Assembly (NCBI RefSeq): GCF_031755915.1
Contig: NC_083383.1
Span: 31,289,501-31,353,500 of the forward strand
DNA length: 64,000 nt
Reading direction: 5' to 3'
Source of the DNA: Ziziphus jujuba
Lineage: Eukaryota; Streptophyta; Magnoliopsida; Rosales; Rhamnaceae
Positions 11,481-23,295 of the stretch are shown here, piece by piece (position 1 is the first letter of the stretch; every line of letters begins with the position of its first letter). Under the pieces are notes generated by a model. That model made no database searches. It saw nothing but the letters and a program-made list of their open reading frames with translations, and was not told where the DNA came from. Position numbers and translations under genes: made by a program.

Positions 11481-14400
11481 TCGCTTTCTTTCTTTTTTAT
11501 TTTTTACCATTCGCTAATTTATCTACTTTTTATTGGATTAGAATCTATTTTATTTAAATTTTTTTAACTTTAATTTCTATCATAAGCATGACCCAAAATA
11601 ATAAATTTAAAAAAAAGTGGTTTTCTAATGCGTACGTGTCACATACCCACCTCACTAAGGAAAGCCCAAAAGAAATTTTAAAAAAATAACAATAATAAAT
11701 TTGAGAAAACCAAATGAAAAGTCTAAGGGAAACAAATGCAGATTGTTACTACACGCGCCAAGGTACACGCGCCGCCACTTGGAGGGGTTGTACAAAGTGG
11801 TGGTGGTGGGGTTGGGTTGGAGGAATTGAAGAGATGGGAAAGTATTTTGTAATGGAAATTGAAATTTGAAAAGTAGACGTGAAAGGTTGCTTTGTAGAGA
11901 AGGGAGTGAATTTGAAGAATATTTTTGTGGGGATATGAAAAGCATTTCTTTCTTTCTCTTTTTAATTTTATTTTAAGTGCGGTTTATTATTTTAATTGTG
12001 TTTAACATTACATTAAAACAAAAAAAAAGGAATTGTGTTTAACATTGTAGATACTAAACATGCCTAGTTTTCCATTTCATTAATAACAAGAATTGTTATT
12101 AAATAATTTTTATTTTTTGATTTTTTATATGGGTTGGGCTAAATTGTAGCACAATAACATTTTATCTATAAAAATGAATAAATTTCATGCTAGTTTTTTT
12201 GTACCACCATTGGAAAATAAAAATAAAGTTTTTTTTTTTAAATTGTAGGTTACAATTATTGTAATCTATGCCTTACTGTATAACCAAGTCAAGCAACTAG
12301 ACTTCCAAAAATTATGTTATATACTTGTTGGAATAAAAGTTTGTTAATTAGATAATAAGGTGACATGATTGAATAACTACCAAATACAAATGATAATACG
12401 GTTGATGTGAAAGAGAGTATTAGGTAAATGCTGGTAAAATAATTATTTGGGACATGTCAGCATTAATTTCAATCATCTTAATAGAATGGAAATATACAAT
12501 GGACTAAATTTGTCATAGAATTTTAAAATTAATTTGAAAGATAAACAACTACAAAAAGATAAAACAAAATAAAAAATAATGATAATATTTTCAATGGAAA
12601 ATAATAATAATAATTAAATAATTTGCTGTACAACTCTCCGAAGGGTTTTGTGTGATAAAAATATTTTTATTTTTTAAACTGATTTTGGGATACTTATGGT
12701 GATGTAGTATTAAGATCGGTGTATAAAGTTTTATCATGCACACAGAGCCGCCAGTAAAATTTGGGTTTCTATGAGGATCCAATATCAATTAAAGGATTGA
12801 CCCAATTGAGTAGACGTTGTGGGCCCAGTCATTACAATGCCGGAAATACTTGGACTCTTTCAACGAATGGTCCTTTTAATAAAAAACTTGTGGAGATGTT
12901 TTATATGGTATATACCCTAGAAAAGTATATGTATACACTCACGTTTAATGTTGAATTAGAAAAGACCAAAAGCTTTTTTTTTTTTTAATTAACGAATTTT
13001 TTTTTAATTTAATTTATGAATGTTATATATTTTTTCAACCTTCATTGTTAAGAATAAATAACAACTAAATTTTTTTTTTTAAATCTACTCTGTAAGGATA
13101 AATATATTTTTTTTATAGTTTAATATTAAAGGGAATGTATAAAATTTATTTTATTCAATGTATAAAAGCGTCCAAATTAACTACCAATAATCTTGCCATA
13201 AAAGTTAACTACTGATAATATCAATAATCAACATAAGTTGCATCAATGTATTTTAAATTTCTTAAAACATCTCTAATTAATAAATACAGGATATTTTCTA
13301 TGTGACATAAAAATTGATATTATTTAAATCTAAATGAAATAACTATATAATTAAAATAAATTTCATCTATATACTTTAAATTTCTTAGAGTATCTCCAAT
13401 TATAAAAATTGATATTGTTTAAATTTATATAGTATAAATGTATAATCAATTCTAAAATTATTTTTAACGTATACAAAAGCTATTTATGATTATTATTTCT
13501 ATATTTCTTTGTTTTTTTTTTTTGTTGAAAAATTAACTCCATAAAAAAAAATTAACTTTTTAGAAAAATTTATAATGTCTAACAGAATTTTCATAAATAA
13601 ATTTCCACTTAACAATTTCTAAGTGAAAAACATTACCATTAAACCATAATTTTTTAGAAACATTGACCATATTGCTTATATTGCATTTTATTTTTACATT
13701 CCTGTTGAAAATAATATTAAACCTCCTAAAACAAACCATATGCTAATATCTTACTTACAGGCTTTTAAATCTTTTATAGAGGGAATATCATTTTTCATCA
13801 TGATTAAATTAAAACTACAAAACTCTTTTTTTATCTTTTCTTTTTTACTTTGTTATTGATTATAACTACATAACTCCCTTAACATTCAAATTAAAATATA
13901 TATATATATATATTATTTATCATTATTGGTAATCTATTATCAATGGGCACTACGTGTTGATATGGTAATTTAATAAGTTATTATTTGGATTTATTTTTTT
14001 AGATTAGATTATTAGTTAAACAAAAATAAATACAACTAATTAATATTTTTCAAATTGCATAAACTTTAACGGTGATGATCACAAAAACTAACAATTAATA
14101 AAACTAAATTAAAACTTAGAAATATTTTTTCTTCCCGCATTGCTTTCTTACACATTGTAATTCGGAGCTCCTTATCTTGAGCAAGGGTGCTCTTGGATTA
14201 TACTATAACCTAAAAAGATATTTGACAATATTTTTCTTTATCTGAGATAAATATTTGACAATATTAGGGGGTAAAAAAGTGCACAGACCGAAGTACATCA
14301 AGCAACTAGAAATCATATTTTTATTGGTGTTTTCAAATAATTAAATATAAATTAATATTCCATGTCTCAAAGTATTAAACCAATACACTAATGCGAAATC

Positions 14401-15561
14401 AAACCCAAAAGCCTATAAGATTGGGTAATGCTATATAGCTAGGAAATGTGTGCAAGGTTGGATTCCAAACGGTGCTTGGTTTATTGGCCCAAAAAAATTC
14501 ATTGAAAATGACACCTTAAAAGTTTATTACTATATATTTTTCTTGGTAACCTCAATTAGTCTTTTATAATCTTAAAATAAATATCCAATGAAATGTAAAA
14601 GATTAGATCTTCAAATGAGAAGGATTTTAATGTTTCTTTAAATCAATTTCTCATGAACTTGGATTGTAAAATGTCATTTCATTTTGTGGAATTTATTTTG
14701 AAGTAGTTAAGAGGGCTGAAAGGATTTCAGGTGATGACGAACAGGATTATTCTTTTTTATTGTTTTATTTTTTGGCCTGGTCTTCCCAAATGGGTTTAGA
14801 CTCATTTCATTGACTAAATTCTTTAAATTGGGTTAGGTGTGCTTCTTAATGCACAGTAACTTGTATTACCTCAAATAAATATCATAATGCATTTTTATTA
14901 AAATCTGAGAGCAAATAAGGAGATGAATTAGTCTCAAATGAAATTTGCGTTAATAATAGTTCGATATGCTATTTGGTCAGTCCAAGATGATTAATTTATG
15001 ATGCCCACCACCCCACAATAATGGGTCAACATCAAACTTGAACAAGATCAAATGGATTTAGCAAAATCTTGGATAATTACAGGACTTTATTAGAGTTCTT
15101 AACCAATACAGACCAAACATCAATTTACCGGTAAACCCTCAAGTGCCTTGGCTCTTAAATCATAATCATAGCATATTCTCTACTTATGTATTGCAAATTT
15201 TCAAATTAATTAATTAACCAAAATTACCAATTTATAAGAACTGAGTTTCAACATTATTTGAAGTATTGAAAATATTTAATTATTCAGGCCACACCTCTAG
15301 ACCTGTCTCGACGCATATTTGAAATAATGAGATTCTTATTAAATATTTTGGTTTTTGAAGTTTCCAAAATTTTGTAGAAGAAATGGTCAATAATTCCATA
15401 AAAAAACCAAAACAGAACAACTTAGATGAAAAGAGAATAACTTTATCACCTAAACAGAATAACTTTTATCACCTAAACTGTTCTCAAACCTTTGAAATGA
15501 AATTCCAATCCAATTATAATGGAAAATTTCTTTGAGGGTGACCCACAAGCATGCTAAACAA

Positions 15562-15604
<43 letters not shown>

Positions 15605-15811
15605 TTAGAAACAGAAGAATACAAAACCGCGTTGACCATTCTAATACCCAAAGAAGTTTTTATTTTTTTATATTTTCCCTTGAAGTGGACCACGCTATCT
15701 TTTTAGTTTCAAGCGCTTCATTTTCAATGGTGACAGGAGTTGCAGAACTCCAATTTTCTCCCATATTTTGATATGGATGAGAGTGCCCTTATAGAGGGCG
15801 GTGAAGTTGAT
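11481..15811. other. Unit 1 flank: non-coding, AT-rich
   Basis: No gene is supported. The stretch is the prototype of the flank seen again at 21540-26555 and 29300-33310. It has the empty site of the Mutator-like insertion (the TAAAAAACTT region near 12880) and ends with a junction to eIF4G exon 8 sequence near 15811. Confidence 0.8.
15562..15604. repeat. ATT trinucleotide microsatellite
   Basis: About 14 uninterrupted ATT repeats. They create a spurious poly-tyrosine reading frame on the plus strand. Confidence 0.95.
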
Positions 15812-16499
15812 GCATTATTCTCTCAGTCAACATTTTCTTCGTGTACAACTCTCCAGTTAATCTAATGTTACCAAGCATTCTTCTCCGTGCCTTAATTCTC
15901 TTCTCTTCTCTTTCCTCTTCAGACTGTTTTATCTCACCCTCTTCATCAGCCTTGTTGGCTTCTTCTTGCTCTCTTTCTCCTCTTTCAAATTCCTCCTGGC
16001 ACTTGTTTAGAAGCAACCTCTTAAATGTTATCTTTTTCAGGCAACTCTCCACCAAGATGATAACAAAAGGAAGCATACATCTCACAGAAAGTAGGCTCCA
16101 TCAGAGCTTTGTCAAAGATCTGATTGATGACACCAGTGAGTGTCACAGCATTATCAATGTTAACAGTTTTTACATGCTCAAACAGTTTTTCAAAGTTCTG
16201 TGTAGTTTGTTTGTTTAAATATTGCCTTTAGTTGCCTTTGTTTAGCCTGTTCTTCATCTGTTACTTTACCCACTTCATACTTCTTCTCAGCTCTGTGCAT
16301 CTTCTGTAAAGGAGTTTGTGGAGAAGGAATTAAACCCTTATGAAAATTAGCGGCTCGCTGCCACCTGTCAGCTTCAGGACTATTTCTTTGCATTCCCTGT
16401 GAACCGACTGACTGCATAGGACTGCCTAAAACTCCAGGATATTCAATAGGTCCACGTGGATTCCTCAGAACACCATAATTTACCAGTTGGCCAGGTCGC

Positions 16500-18615
16500 A
16501 GGTCAGAAGAAATAAACACTTCTTTCTTTTCTTCATGACCCTTATATGCCATATAGAGATCAGATGTTGTGGCAGCATCCACCTTCCGAAGAATTTCTCT
16601 TTGTTTCTTCTTCCCCTTTGAAACAGTACTTTTTGACCTATTCAGTTCAATAAGGGGTTTGTCTTTGGAACCTGACTGTGGAACTGAAACACCAGCTGCA
16701 TCAGTGTTTTCTGCACTTACCCCACCACCACCAACATTCTCTACATTACCACCATCATTTTTTGAGGTTGCATTCAAACCTCCAGATGCTTGAGCTGAAG
16801 CAGACTGGTCATCTCTTTCAGACTTAATTTCAAAACCCCCTGGAAGATCAATAAATTGGTCTGCAAATTTCAGAAGAAACTCTCTGGAATACTTTTTTGC
16901 CATATTTCCTGTTCCATATTTGTCATCGTGCACCATATCCCCGTGGACCTGTTCTCCATTATCTGAGGTTTCCAATTTCGGTTTAGAGATGTCAGCAGCA
17001 TCTTCCCAATCAACTGGCTCAACTTTACCCTGTGCATCTTTCTCACTTAATACAGGATCTTCATGTGACTCATCAGCAGCTAAATGCTTAAGATTTATGT
17101 TACCAGAAATGCTTTCGGAAGAAATAAGCACTTCTTTCTTTTCTTCAGGACCCTTATATGCCATATAGAAATCAGATGTTGTTCTGGCAGCATCCGCCTT
17201 CTGAAGAATTTCTCTTCGTTTCTTCTTCTTCTTGGAAACAGTACTTTTTGACCTATCCAGTTCAATAAGGGGTTTGTCTTCGGAACCTGACTGTGGAACT
17301 GAAACACCAGCTGCATCAGTGTTTTCTGCACTTACCCCACCACCACCAACATTCTCTACATTACCACCATTTTTTGAGGTTGCATTCAAACCTCCAGATG
17401 CTTGAGATGGAGCAGACTGGTCATCTATTTCAGACTTAATTTCAAAACCCTCTGGAAGATCAATAAATTGATCTGCAAATTTCAGAAGAAAATTCCTGGA
17501 ATACTTTTTTGCCATATTTCCTGTTCCATATTTGTCATCGTGCATCATATCCCCATGGACCTGTTCTCCATTATCTGAGGTTTCCAATTTCGGTTTAGAG
17601 ATGTCAGCAGCATCTTCCCAATCATCTGGCTCAACTTTACCCTGTGCATCTTTCTCACTTAATACGGGATCTTCATGTGGTTCACCAACAGCTAAATGCT
17701 TAGGATTTATGTTACCAGAAATGCTTTCAGAAGAAATAAGCATTTCTTTCTTTTTCTTCAGGACCCTTATGTGCCATATAGAGAACAGATGTTGTTCTGG
17801 CAGCATCCGCCTTCTGAAGAATTACTCTTCGTTTCTTCTTCCCCTTGGAAACAGTACTTTTTGACCTATTCAGTTCAATAAGGGGTTTGTCTTTGGAACC
17901 TGACTGTGGAACTGAAACACCAGCTGCATCAGTGTTTTCTGCACTTACCCCACCACCACCAACATTCTCTACATTACCACCATCATTTTTTGAGGTTGCA
18001 TTCAAACATCCAGATGCTTGAGCTGAAGAAGACTGGTCATCTCTTTCAGACTTAATTTCAAAACCCCCTGGAAGATCAATAAATTGGTCTGCAAATTTCA
18101 GAAGAAACTCTCTGGAATACTTTTTTGCCATATTTCCTGTTCCATATTTGTCATCGTGCACCATATCCCTGTGGACCTGTTCTCCATTATCTGAGGTTTC
18201 CAATTTCGGTTTAGAGATGTCAGCAGCATCTTCCCAATCAACTGGCTCAACTTTACCCTGTGCATCTTTCTCACTTAATACGGGATCTTCATGTGACTCA
18301 TCAGCAGCTAAATGCTTAAGATTTATGTTACCAGAAATGCTTTCGGAAGAAATAAGCACTTCTTTCTTTTCTTCAGGACCCTTATATGCCATATAGAAAT
18401 CAGATGTTGTTCTGGCAGCGTCCGCCTTCAGAAGAATTTCTCTTCGTTTCTTCTTTCCCTTGGAAACAGTACTTTTTGACCTACTCAGTTCAATAAGGGG
18501 TTTGTCTTTGGAACCTGACCGTGGAATTGAAACACCAGCTGCATCAGTGTTTTCTGCACTTACACCACCACCATCATTTGCATTCAAAACTCCAGATGCT
18601 TGAGCTGGAGCAGAC
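16500..18615 (-). repeat. Triplicated 615-bp coding repeat with eIF4E-binding motif
   Basis: The landmark AGGGGTTTGT recurs at 18496, 17881, 17268 and 16653, giving periods of 615, 613 and 615 bp. Each full unit spans DDQSA...AQASG, DKPLIEL.RSKSTVSK, KADAA, DWEDAADISKPKLETSD and YSR(E/N)FLLKFADQFIDLP. The fourth unit is cut short near 16500. In copy 1 the same segment is single (about 6580-7195). The repeat is 205 codons long, so amplification kept frame. The middle unit lacks three bases and gained one, which explains 613 and the frameshift. Confidence 0.93.
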
Positions 18616-20468
18616 TGGCAATCTAATCTTCCAGATTTTGGAAAAGCAATTTCATTACTACTAATGCCATCACTTCTGCTCAAGGACTTGTCACCATAAG
18701 AACTTTCTACTTCTTTAGAATCCACTACTGTAGATGTAGACCTACATAAATTAGCACCAAGTCTCTCTTGTTCTGGGCAACGGCTCCCTGGTTCATGCAT
18801 TCCTCCCTGTGCAGTTTCCAATGTCAAAACAATATTACCAGTTGTTTCCTCTGATGGCTGGTGGAATGGCATTGGCATAGAAATTCCAGTCATTGGAAGA
18901 CCAGAAGGTTTCTGACTTTGGCTAGAAGGTGCAGGTGAGACTTGCACATCCTTTTTAGGCTTCGGCACTGGATGTGCCTCAGCAGTGTTGAGCTGATCAA
19001 CACCACCTGGATCCTTCCTCTGTAGCTGCTGCTTAGGAACAGATGGTGTTGGCACTGGAGGAGCAGATCCATAAGAATCATGACATGCCTACAAGTTTAG
19101 AACCAGATAATTATTTTGCTAATAGCAAAAGGAAATAGTAAATTGAAAATATAATTAGCAATTAAAAGCCAAACAAATTAGTCATGGAAACCTATCTACA
19201 GACACTATTGCACATAATGCAACAATTCATGTCATTCGAAAATACGAGGAAGTATTACTAGTACACAATGAAAATGACCAGCTCATATGCACTCCTCCAG
19301 AAAAGCATCACTTTCATGAAGTCATTTATTTTCAAACAAACAGACAGAGGGAAACTCAAAGAGTGCAAACCTGATCACGTTTCTGCTCATCCACATTTGG
19401 GGGAGCAGAGCTAGTTTGAGCAGGAATCTATGAAAAAAAAACAATCAAACAAAAACAAAAACAAAACAATGAAACCAATTCAATCCATTATCAACATTGA
19501 AATATAGAATGTTGGGTATAGGGGAAAAAGTACATAGGTTGGGAATATTACCTGCATCCCATTCATAAAACCCGGACTTATTGACCCAAACTGAAATGGG
19601 AATGCTTTGGTTCCATCTCCTGGGGCTAAGCCATTAGCAGACATTAAGAATGAATCATTACTCACACTGAAATATTAAGCTTCATATAAAAGATAAATAA
19701 AGATAACATCTTATTTGAGGAAAAAGCAGGCATTACATGCTTTCATACAGTTTAAAAGATAGGTAGGACATAAAGTTCATCAATTACAAATCATCAATAA
19801 CTAAGACATACCCTTTGTGGGGGTGTTCGTTGCTGCAGTGTCAGGACTCACGGAGGAAGACTGAGAAGTTGGAGCTTTCGGAACAGGTCGGGAGCTTCTT
19901 TGAGTGGACGATGGCTCCACTTGCTTGGAAACTGTATTAATATAAACAGAAAATCGTAAGCTCCTAAGATAAAATAATGAATCCATGAACAAAATCATTG
20001 TCAATGAAAATGAATGCCTAGTCTTCTTGGATCCTAGAACAATAAAGGATTCTCCTTCAAGCACAATTCAAAAGGCAATCAGACTAAATTCCTGTGAAAG
20101 CACACCCAAAAAAAAAAAAAAAAAAAATGAATATCTAGAAAATCATACCTTGCAACTGGGGCTGTGTATGGGCACCGTTTTGTGCACCACGCGGTACAGC
20201 AGCATTAGTAGTATCCCAAGAATGTATACTGGATACATTAGCCCTAGATTTCCCTCCTTGTGTATCGTTATTAGACTTCTTAAGACTGAACGATCCAAAA
20301 ATAATAATAATAGTAATAATCAGAAAACACCAGCCAAAATTTCCCAGCAAAACCATAAACTCAATTAAAAATAAAAATAAAAATAAACCCTAATTTCACT
20401 GTCCAAAACAATTCAAGTCTTATTCGCCAAAAAGTAAATCAGAAACGGAAACGAGAAGCAGAGCCTAG

Positions 20469-20937
20469 TAGGAATGTACCCGCACACTCCGAAGACCGTG
20501 GTGCACCGCCCCTAACGGGGCAGTTTAGACGGACTCGGAATAAATCCGAATAAGAGACGGACCAGAACCAGAGAATAAAGAATCCTGTCAGTCTATATTT
20601 ACATTTTTTTATATTTTATATATTTAAGCTATTATATTTTTTAAAAATATATTTTATTATAATTATAAATTTGTATTTTGATATATTTTATTATATTTTT
20701 ATTATTTTATTTATATTTTATTCATAAAATTTTTTTTATATAACTGTTTCATAAAAATTATATCAATTAAAAAAAAATAAAAAAAAATAAAAAAAAAAAA
20801 ACAGAAAACCACCGTCCCGTTTGAGATTGGACAATCCTCGTTACCGACCCGCTCTAAAGAAACGGAAAAAAACGCGGGAACGCGGGACGGGGATGGAATT
20901 TTAAAAACTCATCCCGTCCGTCCCGTTGATATTCCTA
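20469..20937. mobile_element. Non-autonomous hAT-like element in intron 1 of eIF4G copy 2
   Basis: A 469-bp segment absent at the same place in copies 1 and 3. The ends are TAGGAATGTACCCG and, reversed, TAGGAATATCAACGGGACGG, a short imperfect inverted repeat of the TAGGRATG-CAACGGG type common in plant hAT elements. Flanks GAGCCTAG (20461-20468) and (A)CCCTTAG (20938-20946) look like a decayed 8-bp target duplication of the ancestral AACCCTAG. The interior is AT-rich with GC-rich ends and no transposase. Confidence 0.72.
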
Positions 20938-21130
20938 TACCCTTAGATAAGAAAATCCACCTGCGATTAGATGAAATGGACGGTGAAGGGGCGGGCCCAC
21001 CGATGCTGGCGCCGCTGCCCTTACCGTAAGCTCCTGAGAAGCGCCGCTGTTGATTGGAGCTCGCGGATCGCGTTGTTTTTGGACACTGGGCGTTCTTGTT
21101 CGTATCCGACCTTGATTGATTGAAGGACAT

Positions 21131-21540
21131 TATCCAATTTTCTCTTGGTTTTTCAGTTCCTTTTCCTGCAACCAAACACACACAGATCCCCAACCACGAA
21201 CACCCAAACATCAACAACAAAACAAAACTATCACATACAATCAAATCCAAAACACCCAATAAATATTAGGGCTTTGAAAATTTGTTTTTAAAAAAAAAAA
21301 AAAGTTAGTGTATTTGGAAACAAACCGGTGAAGTGGAAGTGTGTTACAGAGAAAGCAAATTAGGGTTTTATAGGGAAGACATGAAAAAACAGTGAGAGAG
21401 AGTAATAAAAACTAACAGAGAGAAAGAGAAAGAACAATGAGAGAAGGGGTTTGTTTTTGGTTAAGTAAGACAGAAGAGAGAGAAAGAAAAGAGGAGTTGG
21501 TTAATTGAGAAAGAAGAGAAATCGAATAGGTCCCTCCCTC
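21131..21540 (-). promoter_or_regulatory. Duplicated leader and promoter-proximal region of eIF4G copy 2
   Basis: This matches the copy 1 leader, including a 5' UTR intron with acceptor GGTTGCAG and a donor at 21325/21326 (CACCG|GTTTGT). The distal part is shorter than in copy 1: the segment equivalent to the copy 1 bases around 11360-11410 is missing. Transcription of copy 2 is therefore possible but not shown. Confidence 0.5.
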
Positions 21541-21918
21541 TTTGCGTTGCTTTGCTTTCTGAGTGCTCTTCGCTATCTTTTTTTTTTTTTTTTTTTTGGG
21601 TAAAAAAAATTATTTTATTTTTTACCATTTGCTATTTATCTACTTTTTGTAGGATTAGAATCTTTTTCATTTTTTTTTTTTAACTTTAATTCCTATCATA
21701 AGCATGAACCAAAATAATAAATTCCAAAAAGAAAAAGTGGTTTTCTAATGTGTATGTGTCACATACCCACCTCACTAAGGAAAGCCCAAAAGAAATTTAA
21801 AAAAAAAATAACAATAATAAATTTGAGAAAACCAAATGACAAGTCTAAGGGAAACAAGTGCAGATTGTTGGTACACCCGCCAAGACGCACGCGCCGCCAC
21901 TTGGAGGGGTTGTAGAAA

Positions 21919-22420
21919 GTGGTGGTGGTGGGGTTGGGCTGGAGGGATTGAAGAGATGGGAAAGTATATTGTAATGGAAATTGAAATTTGAATAGTAGAC
22001 GTGAAAGGTTGCTTTGTAGAGAAGGGAGTGAAATTGAAGAATATTTTTGTGGGGATATAAAAAGCATTTCTTTTTTTTTTAATTATTTTAAGTGCGGTTT
22101 ATTATGTGAATTGTGTTTATACATTAAAAAAGAAAAAAGGAAAAAAAAAAGAAAAAAAAAAAGGAAATTGGTGGTGGTGGTGGGGTTGGGCTGGAGGGAT
22201 TGAAGAGATGGGAAAGTATATTGTAATGGAAATTGAAATTTGAATAGTAGACGTGAAAGGTTGCTTTGTAGAGAAGGGAGCGAAATTGAAGAATATTTTT
22301 GTGGGGATATAAGAAGGATTTCTTTTTTTTTTTTAATTATTTTAAGTGCGGTTTATCATTTGAATTGTGTTTATACATTAAAAAAGAAAAAAGGAAAAAA
22401 TAAAAATAAAAAAAAAGGGA
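21919..22420. repeat. 252-bp tandem duplication in unit 2
   Basis: The segment with GGTGGTGGTGGGGTTGGGCTGG, AGTAGACGTGAAAGG and TTTTGTGGGGATATAA occurs twice in tandem (matching points 21988 and 22240). It occurs once in unit 1 (near 11800-12000) and once in unit 3 (near 29640-29800). The duplication is recent and specific to unit 2. Confidence 0.9.
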
Positions 22421-23295
22421 ATTGTGTTTAACATTGTAGATACTAAACATGCCTAGTTTTCCATTTCATTAATAACAAGAATTGGTATTAAATAATTTTT
22501 ATTTGTTGATTTTATATGTGGGTTGGGCTAAATTGTAGCACAAAAACATTTTATTCATAAAAATGAATAAACTTCATGCTAGTTTTTTTGTACCACCATT
22601 GGAAAATAAAAATAAAGGTTTTTTTTTTTTTTTAAATTGTAGGTTACGATTATTGTAATCTATGCCTTACTATATAACCAAGTCAAGCAACAAGACTTCC
22701 AAAAATTATGTTATATAATTGATGGAATAAAAGTTTGTTAATTAGATAATAAGGTGACATGATTGAATAACTACCAAATACAAATGATAATACGGTTGAC
22801 GATGTGAAAGAGAGTATCAGGTGAATGCTAGTAAAATAATTATTTACAACATGCCAGCATTAATTTCATTCATCTTAATACAATGGAAATATACAATGGA
22901 CTAAATTTGTCATAGAATTTTAAAATTAATTTGAAAGATAAGCAATTACAAAAAGATAAAATAAAACAAAAATAATGGCAATAATTTTAAAGGGAAATAA
23001 TAATAATAATTAATTAATTTACTGTACAAATCTTCGAGGGGTTTTGTGGGATGAAAATATTTTTATTTTTTAAACTGATTTTGGGATACTTATGGTGATG
23101 TAGTATTAAGATGGGTGTATAAAGTTTTATCCTCACTGTGATGTACACAGAGCCGCCAGAAAAATTAGGGTTTCTATGAGGATCCAATGTGTGTTAAAGA
23201 TTTGGCCCAATTGAGTAGAGCTTGAGGGCCCAGTCATCACTATGGCCAGAATTACTTAAGACTCTTCTGACGAATGGGCCTTATGATAAAAACTT

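Larger units (their letters stand above)
15789..21130 (-). pseudogene. eIF4G copy 2: truncated, with amplified eIF4E-binding segment and broken MIF4G
   Basis: Exons matching copy 1: 20961-21130, 20149-20285, 19812-19931, 19552-19619, 19371-19427, then one from 19088. All splice sites used by these exons are intact. The exon from 19088 fuses the middle of old exon 7 in frame to old exon 8 (...PMPFHQP then SEETTGN...), removing about 1.7 kb of the copy 1 arrangement. It continues through a 615-bp tandem repeat until a one-base insertion near 17757 (extra T) shifts the frame and stops at 17727. The predicted product is 637 aa with one complete eIF4E-binding motif (YSREFLL, 18093-18119). A second open stretch, 16190-17806, holds two more motifs (17477-17503 and 16865-16891). 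A deletion then joins it to the GQLVNYGVL region, and an insertion near 16215 ends the frame. The MIF4G remnant (15789-16085) is out of frame and truncated, with no MA3. It is a pseudogene relative to full eIF4G, but its N-terminal ORF is open and its leader is duplicated with it. Confidence 0.85.

Noticed and set aside
15532..15771. Plus-strand ORF with a poly-tyrosine run
   Set aside because: Produced by the ATT microsatellite in non-coding flank.
16500..18615. Regularly spaced repeats considered as a satellite or CRISPR-like array
   Set aside because: The repeat is coding sequence homologous to eIF4G exon 8 with no spacers; it is an internal gene duplication.
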